Assembly (NCBI GenBank): GCA_032622095.1
Contig: CP136064.1
Location: 172,434,310-172,498,309 of the forward strand
From: Siphonodentalium dalli
Lineage: Eukaryota > Mollusca > Scaphopoda > Gadilida > Siphonodentaliidae
DNA length: 64,000 nucleotides
Direction of reading: 5' to 3'
Part shown: positions 51,401-60,400 of the stretch, piece by piece
How positions within the stretch are numbered: position 1 is the first letter of the stretch
How the letters are laid out: each line of letters opens with the position of its first letter
Notes under the pieces: model-generated
The model's input: the letters and a program-made list of their open reading frames with translations, nothing else
What the model was told of the DNA's origin: nothing
Databases searched by the model: none
Program-made: the position numbers and the translations under genes

Positions 51401-54400
51401 TTGGGCGCTTCTTATATATGTATGACCAGAGAGATAATATTCTTTCTATTCACCTTGTGGCATTTTAGAGTGCAAACAAGTTCGCGACTGACACTGATGA
51501 ATAGTCACTGAGTGATTACAAATCACCGAGTGAATACACGAGACAATCAAAGCACTAATTACTGCCATCTATTTACCAAAACAGACACGTGCCGGCATGT
51601 TATTAATGGCTACAAAAACAACAACCATTCTAGGCGCTATTAATTACTTTATTCACATAGTTATTGTCTTCTATTCCAGATAAACGGCCAAAGCGTAGCG
51701 TAATCTATACACCACACGCGCCCATACGACTCCGCATTTTAGTATCGGCTGACTTACGATTACGTCATCGTAGTCTGCATAATAAACTCTGGCTCCGAAT
51801 CTGTGTTTTTAATTTGCCCCCCCCCCCCCACAAGTAGGAGGTCACTCGTAGTTTAGTCACGGAAATCTCTGAATACCGGTGGTGGTATTATTTATTCATT
51901 TTACGGGTTATTTATGCGATTGGAATGGGACTTGGATCATTTTAATCACAACAGGGAGGGCTTTCCGATTGCGTTTTGTAGTTTCTAGACTGAATAAATC
52001 CTTTAAAGGGAGTCAGGATCTTTGATGCTGGTGAAATAACATAACAGTCAGTAAAACAACTATATCAACAAGTACATGAAAAATAGATTGATTTTGTTCT
52101 TAACCCTTTGAGTGCCAGGGGCCGATCTCATCGGCCTTAAACCTACAAAATAAGTCTGTTAAAGAATATAAGAATAAATTATTAAAATTGTAAAAAATTG
52201 TAAAAAAAAAAAAATTGTTAGGCCAATGCATTCTCTTATATATGCGAGGCGACCTATGGTCGACTCGCATATATAAGAGAATGCATTGGCACAGGGTATA
52301 TGGGTTGATACAAAAATCGACCTGGCACTCAAAGGGTTAATAACTCTCCAATAATGAAATTTTGAACATCAAAACCATTGTTATTTAAATATTACTGTTA
52401 CAGTGGAATAACAGATAGAAGTCCAATTTAGTCCACTACGCCTGTCAGTAAGCCCATCCTCGAAAATAAGCCCAGTCTGGGTTTTTAACCCTGAATAAAA
52501 CATGGGATGGTCCTCGTAGATAAGTCCACCACCATTTTTGAGCATTTGGAAGGTGAATACAATGAAACACTTTTTTCTATTCTGTAGAATAGGAGAAGAT
52601 ACTCAAGCACATCTGTACTTTTATTATTTCTTCCAGTTGTTTTTCTTAAAAAATAAAGATGTACAATAGTATACACTAAAGTCTTGTGTTAATATTGTTG
52701 TGAATTATCTTATTCTATTCTTAGTTGTTGGATCAATCAAAGAGGTATCAAATCAATGAAATCGAACAGATGTGTCACTTATTGTTCACCTTCATCTCGC
52801 TGTTGTGTTTTTATAAGATCTAGCTTGAATAACCCTTTCAGTGCCAAGTCCGATTTTTGTATCAACTTGGCACTGAAAAGGTTAATAAGGATTAGTGTTA
52901 CTAAATTAACTGGTGAACTCACCATACAACCATATTGTGTTTAATTAATCCCAAAATTAACAACCTTATTCAAATTGATCCCAAATCAATCTGTCTATAA
53001 CTTTTCCTGGTTATTATCAAGTGATTTTATCTTCTTAATAATATAAATAAAACACATATATTTAATATCTTTATTCAATCTAAAACATGGTATTGGTGTA
53101 AAATATGATGGTAGGTCGCCACCTGAAGGCTAACTTAATTTTTGCATACGGGTTCCTCATGAGTAAGCCAGTACCCACTTTTTGAGAAAAAATGTGCACT
53201 AGCCCCCCCCCCGGGCTTACTGACGGGTGTATACAGTAAGATACCAAAGTTTAATCAATACTTGACGGTAAACATTGCAAAATATTGTGAAAATCATATT
53301 CAGACTAACATATTTGAACTTACTACATTATGAGTTATTACACCATTAGCAATGTTTGTTGACAAATCACTGTAACAGTTTTGTTTACATAATAATGGTT
53401 TTCATTCGCGAAACTTCTGGATTGAAAAACAAAGTTTATCTCTTTCTCCATGTTCACCTTAGTGGTGATGTTTTTGCAGACTTGAGACTGTGAGGGCCTT
53501 GGGTACATTTAACAGTATTGTCATGAATTAAGGCTTAAAAAAAATATTGATGCTTCCGTAACAAACCCACTTCAAATTCAGATGTTCGCCCCTTATGATT
53601 TTATTAATCCCCCTTCAGGTGACATCGTCTAAAAACCTTTTTCGATCAATTTGATGATGACAAGCCATCAACTGACCCCTTCCTGGACTTCATAGAAATG
53701 AAATTCCACCCACCCACCCAACTCATGGTCACTCCCCACAGGCCTTGAAACTATCATTGACTCCCTATGTAGACTCACTAATCAACGCAACCTCACTGAG
53801 AGACCCCTCCATTTCCGTAATCCTAACATTGATACATAAATGGCATCAGCCATCCTAGCTAGTACAACATGATTATTAAAAAAACTGACAAGGGCTCTGC
53901 AGTAGTCATACTTGACCGGGAAGACTACATCAATGAAGCCAACAGGCAACTTCAGGATACCAAATTCTACATCCAGAAGGATGAAGACCTAGCGGAGTTT
54001 CACAACAACCATATTAGAAAAGAACTATATAATCTATGCACACTTAGTAACTTCTGACCAATTATTCCAAAAAGAAATACAGTAATGCTCTAATTAATCG
54101 ACTCCTTAACCACAGCAGAATTATAGGTAACTTTTCAGGATTTAGTCGGAAATATGGCTTGTTGCCATTCATCGGAAAGCTCTCAGCGAGAGCTTTCCGA
54201 TGAATGGCAACAAGCCATATTTCCGACTAAATCCTGAAAAGTTACCCATAATTCTGCTGTGGTTTAAATAAGGAGTCGATTAATTAGAGCATCACTATAT
54301 TATCTCTGTTATTTGCTCGAGGATATAAAGTTCCGCGTCAGATCTTCAAAAAGTTACCAGAGTAGAGTTTCATGGCATAATCTAACATCGCTGCAGATCT

Positions 54401-57400
54401 ACAAGGAACCTACCGTGGTATTCAGGAATTGCTTTCGACAAGAGCTGGTAGAAAATATGGTAGTTCCTCTCAGCTGGTTGTTGGAAGGTAACACGAGATT
54501 TCTCCAGCAGATCTGAAATAACAGGACTTCAGTCATTAACCCTGACTGGAACTTCCTGAAACCAAGCGAAAACCCTGTGCCACTGCATTCTCTTATATAT
54601 GCGAGTCTCCCATAGGGAGCCTTGCATATATAAGAGAATACATTGGCCTCACAATATTTACCTTGATCTTATAAGCTAGTGCATTCTCTTTAATATATAT
54701 GCGAGGCTCCCTATCGGAGACTCTCAAATATACAAGAGAGTGCAATGCCACGGATCTTTAATGCTGCACCAGCGCTTCTCTCGTCATTAAAGAGTTAAAG
54801 ATGTATTCAGGGTTCCAGACTTCCAGGAAAGACAATTTAACAACATTCAGAATATAATTTAGCGTCACTATTAATGTATTATTATTTACTGAAAAAAATG
54901 TTAAAAACCATGTGACGACACAGTGTGTGACATACAGTAATGCTCTAAATAATCGACTCCTTAACCACAGCAGAATTATGGGTAACTTTTCAGGATTTAG
55001 ACAGAAATATGGCTTGTTGCCATTCATCGGAAAGCTCTAGGTGAGAGCTTTCTGATGAATGGCAACAAGCCATATTTCCGACTAAATCCTGAAAAGTTAC
55101 CCATAATTCTGCTGTGGTTAAGGAGTCGATTATTTAGAGCATTACTGTATGTTTAAAACAAGAAGTATAAATATTATCATTTTCTTATTAGTTAACCAGC
55201 TGAATAAACAAAACAAATATTTTAGCACATGATATTCAAGTTCACTTGTCTGCCCTAATCGAGAAGCTGTACAATTCAAGCTGTGGTTTAAGATATATTA
55301 TGGACTTGTTCGGGTGCGTGAAATCAATATCTGATCACTTGACCTTTGATAAATTCACATTTATTAATAATTGTGCTTCAGCACAATTGAATTGAATTGC
55401 GCTTCTGCGCAATCAATTGCCCTTCAGCGCAATTGAATGTGCTTCAATGCAATTGGAATATGCTTGAGCGCAATTCAAAATTAATTGCGCTTCAGCTCAA
55501 ATCAGTTAAATCAATTGCGCTTCAGCATAATTAATCCGTATATGGCTAAACACCCAGTCAGTTAGTGAATAAATCAAATACAAAATTAATTGCGCTTCAG
55601 CACAAATAATTTTCAATATATGGTTAAACAAACGTCCAGTTAATTAATGAATAATACAAATCAAATACAAAATTGCGCTTCAGCGCAATTATTTTCCCAT
55701 ATATGGCTAACTAATGAATAAATCCAATACAAAATTAATTGCGCTTCAGCAATGGAATAGCCTACCTATCTAGGGGTGTATAAGCTTTACAATAATTGCC
55801 GTGAAGTGCAATTGAATTGCGCTGAAGCGCAATTGGTCGATATTCCATATGAATTGATGATAATGGAATAACCTACCTGTTCAGGGGTGTAAGTTTGTAA
55901 CAATAATTGCGCTTCAGCACATTTCAATTGCGCTTCAGTGCAATTGATATGAATCAAGCTGGATTGCGATGAAGCTCAATTGAATTGCATTGAATTGAAT
56001 TAGTTTCTGGTGCATAAAATAATAAATATGAAGTAAATTAAGACACCTATCCGGAAATGATTGTGTGGATAACATTTTCATACTTGCTTATACTTATCAA
56101 AACCTGCATGCTTGCGTGCAATCTGAGGTAATGAGCCTTCACACGTGCTTCGTGGCCATGTGCTCAGGGAAAGTGAAAATGCATGTGACCCGCCATATCA
56201 AATCCAGTCGGAAGTCGGGATTTTTTTTACCCTGTGTCAATACATTCTCTTATATATGCGAGTCGACCATAGGCGTAACAATTTTTTATCATGTTTTTTA
56301 AATAAATGTTTCTTACAATTTTTAGGACATAAAATAAAAAAAACATCCATTACCCTGCAGGGAGCCCCACACATATATAGAAGCACATAGAAGAGTGTTG
56401 TCTGTTCATGTTTGTCTGGGGCTCTGTATGGGTGAAATTATAAAATTGTTAAAGAATACAAGAAAAAAATATTAAAATTGTAAAAAATTGTTAGGCCAAT
56501 GCATTCTCTGATATATGCGAGGCGACCTATGGTCGACTCGCATATATAAGAGAATGCATTGGCACAGGGTAAAAAAATCCCGACTTACGACTGGATTTGA
56601 TATGGCGGGTCACAAATATACAATCAGGTATATGATCACTTATTATGACTTATATTATCAATTAATGTATGTTGATGGGTTGATGGGAGTTTCAAAACAT
56701 ATTGTAAACAAATGTTTTGGCTCTCAATTTAGCCGTATTATAGCTAGCTTGAAACATTTCAATGGGTCTCTTAAAACTCAGTCAAGCACATTAATTTGAT
56801 CACTCTTAACATTTGAACCTTTGGAACTTGATACAATAAATATAGATCTAATGCCTAAATTGGGGTTAATTAATTTTTAAACATGTGCCTTTTAAAAAAA
56901 TAAAGTTTTTTCGTATTTGATTACACAAATTACTTAGAAATTTCCTGCGGTGATTGTTGTTTATATTCTTCATTAATTAAAGCAAGAGGTTGATTATTTT
57001 CTCACTTTGGAATAATAGTCTGTGCATTGATTATGGACAACATATTCTTTTTATGCTAATTCTGCCGACAACCTGCATATTGTGATCAGGAATATATTTT
57101 TTTTCGCCATCCTCAATTGTTTTCAATTGGGGAACAAACTATATTTGAATTATGGCCCAATGATGGGTAAAAATTGCATATTGGAATCGAATGGCCGATT
57201 CGGATGGAGATATCGACAACAAATTGAATCTCAAATAATTGCAGGGACCTACTGCTATTAATGTGGCAGGCAGCTCAGGGAACAGTCTTAATTCCTAACT
57301 CTTACCTGAAATTTAGAGTTTGCAAAATCTCTCTATATAATAGCAACTACATGTATGAAGACCAACTTACATGTTTCAATGTCAGCTCCAGCAATTTTAC

Positions 57401-60400
57401 CCTGTGGGCCAAAGTGGATTCTGACGAATTTACCCTGTAAGAAAAGAAGGTATCAAAGTTAAACACAAGGAGACAGGCTATTAACATATACGTGTATGAC
57501 ATAACAAACAACAAATGCAATGTCAAGCATGGAATATGCCCCCCAACGCGAGGGTCCTGGGAACATTTCGTTTCAGTTTGAACCATTTATCGAACTGCAC
57601 ATTAATATTCATGATTCAATTCGAAAATCGAATATAATCAAAGACAGAACAAATCAAGAAAGTCTATAACTAAGGGTAGAATTTAAGCTGGAAAATTTCG
57701 TATTTATCAGGCAGGCAACTGTGAAATATACATAATACAATTTGAAATATTAACTGCTTGGAATTAGCAATTAAAAATAATGTACACCAATAAAATTTAG
57801 CTTCCTTCTTGTTACCAACAATGCTTGATTGTTATCTCACTATTTAAGCTCGAAATTGGATATGCACACACTACAGTGCCAAGTTCCCAACATGTAGTTA
57901 TAGATATGATCAATATATTAACCTCTTGGCTGCTAAAGGTCAGTACTGAGTATGGACCTAAAATGTCATGATGTGTGCTAAACGTCCGTACTGAGTACAG
58001 ACCAACTTCCATGCACAAGCAGGCGGTCATCATTCATATGGGGAACGAAGAAATTAGTGCAATTGAACCAGTGTATCTCGACATTTCAAACAATATATGG
58101 TGTTCTAGGATGGTATTGATAGTAGTCTTTGCATGAAGTCATTTGTATGATTTTCGGGACATTCCCATTATATTTTTCCACTGCAAAATGGACAGAATGT
58201 CAACACTCCCGCCCATGACGTAATGATGTAATCAGTAGTGAATAGGTTAACAGAGAATGATATAACAGCACCTCGCATTCACCATTGGGATATTCAAACA
58301 TTTTTGAACCAAATGTTTCTAACCGCATTCTAATCGAATACCAGAACCGAATCGAATAACGAATCAAACAATGAATAATCGCAGAACCTTACCCGATGCT
58401 CAGTTAAGAGAGTGGGCATTGCTAAATTTTTGTATGGAGCAAAAAGTTTTAAATTCTCTATGTTAATGATGGTCATAACTTTGGTGAAAATCAATGAATA
58501 TAACCCATCATATGGGGGTGTTCTTTAACTCATATTGATCTATCACTATACCAAAAGATAGTCAAATCCAACTGTTAGTTACTGATACTTGAGTAACAAT
58601 CTAAATGTGTTGCTCAATGGACAAAAGCTGCAGGGCCAATAAATTTGGCAAACACCTACAGTAATGCTCTAAGTAATCGACTTCTTAACCACAGCAGAAT
58701 TATGGGTAACTTTTCAGGATTTAGTCGGAAATATGGCTTGTTGCCATTCATCGGAAAGCTCTCGCTGAGAGCTTTCCGATTAATGGTAACAAGCCATATT
58801 TCCGACTAAATCCTGAAAAGTTACCCATAATTCCGCTGTGGTTAAGAAGTCGTTTACTTAGAGCATTACTGTATGTACAAAAGCTGATGCATATAATTAT
58901 ATCCATCAATACTGGACTATTAATAATCCAACTAACTTTTGAAGATGCTATATCTCTTCCAAACAAGTTTTATATAGTTTCCAGGATATAAAATAATATA
59001 TATGAATCAAAGACCCTGTCTGGAAATGCTTCTATCAATTAATATTGATTTTATTTAGATTTTTTTCTGGTATAATACATACATCCTTTCGGAAAAGTTT
59101 TACAGGATATATTTAGAACAGACACTTCAGGCACAATCGGAGCATAGCAAGAGGGAGAAGTGTTCTTGTTAGCACTCTCTGTTAAGGAAAAATGCTATTT
59201 CGATTAAGATGTATTGCAGGAATAAAAAAACTTTATTATGCCTACAGTAATGTCTTAAATAATCGACCCCAAAACCACAGCAGAATTATGGGAAATTTTT
59301 CAGGATTTAGTTGGAAATATGGCTTGCTGCCATTCACCGGAAAGCTCTCGGTGAGAGCTTTCTAATGAATGGCAATAAGCCATATTTCCGACTAAATCCT
59401 GAACAAAATTCTCATAATTCTGCTGTGGTTAAAGGGTCATATACTTCGGGCATTACTGTATATCAACAACTAAAATATACAATCTTTCATGTTTTATTCA
59501 TAGAAGAAAAGTATTTGTAGTCTTGAAATCAGGTTTTATGAAAATTATGTTGTTCTTGTAATTGTGATCCGGCAGAGATACACCATCTGTAATTCTGACT
59601 GACGATTGATAATGCAGAATGACTGCATGCATTGAGTGAAAATATCAAGTCCATCAATGGTTATGTGTAAGCTGAGAATGAATAGGAGAATCCTGTAATA
59701 AGTGGTGTCCTTCCCCCACAAGCTTGGCTATCACCAATTCACCATACCTTTGAAATTCAACAGTATCAAGAGTTCAAAAAAGATATGAAATTTATTATGA
59801 ATGCAAATAGATGTCATCACATATTTGAATTCCTTACATATGAAGAACTGAGATTTCTGTGGGCCAGTGAGAGGGTGGGAAAATTTATTGGCTTGATGCG
59901 ACTTACTACTTTAGCAGATCATCAACTTTGCAGTATGCATTCTTTGTCTGGTAGAAGAGAAGTAATTTAATTTCAGGCAATGATTGAAGAAGTATCTAAC
60001 TTGGAAAAAATTGAGAAAAATGACAATAATTAAAATACTTACAAATCTGGAGGAGTTGTTGTTTCTGACAGTCTTGGCGTTACCGTAAGCCTCAAGTACA
60101 GGGTTAGCCTGCACAATCTGGTCCTCTAGTGTACCCTGTTAGGTGGGGTTCGGGTGGTGTAAGAGAGGTTGAATGAGTGGAAATTGGGGTTAAAGACATT
60201 TCCAAGATTGGGGATAGATCCAAAGTGTTTTGCGTAGGGAATTGTTAGTGAGGTATAAGTGATTTTATGAAGATCAGGTAGGGAGGAAAAATAAAAAATA
60301 AAACCATGTATTAGTGAAGAAATACTAGATGAAATATATTACAGTGATACAATTAATGACATTAGAATTTTAAATTATGAAAATAATTAATCTGAAATGA

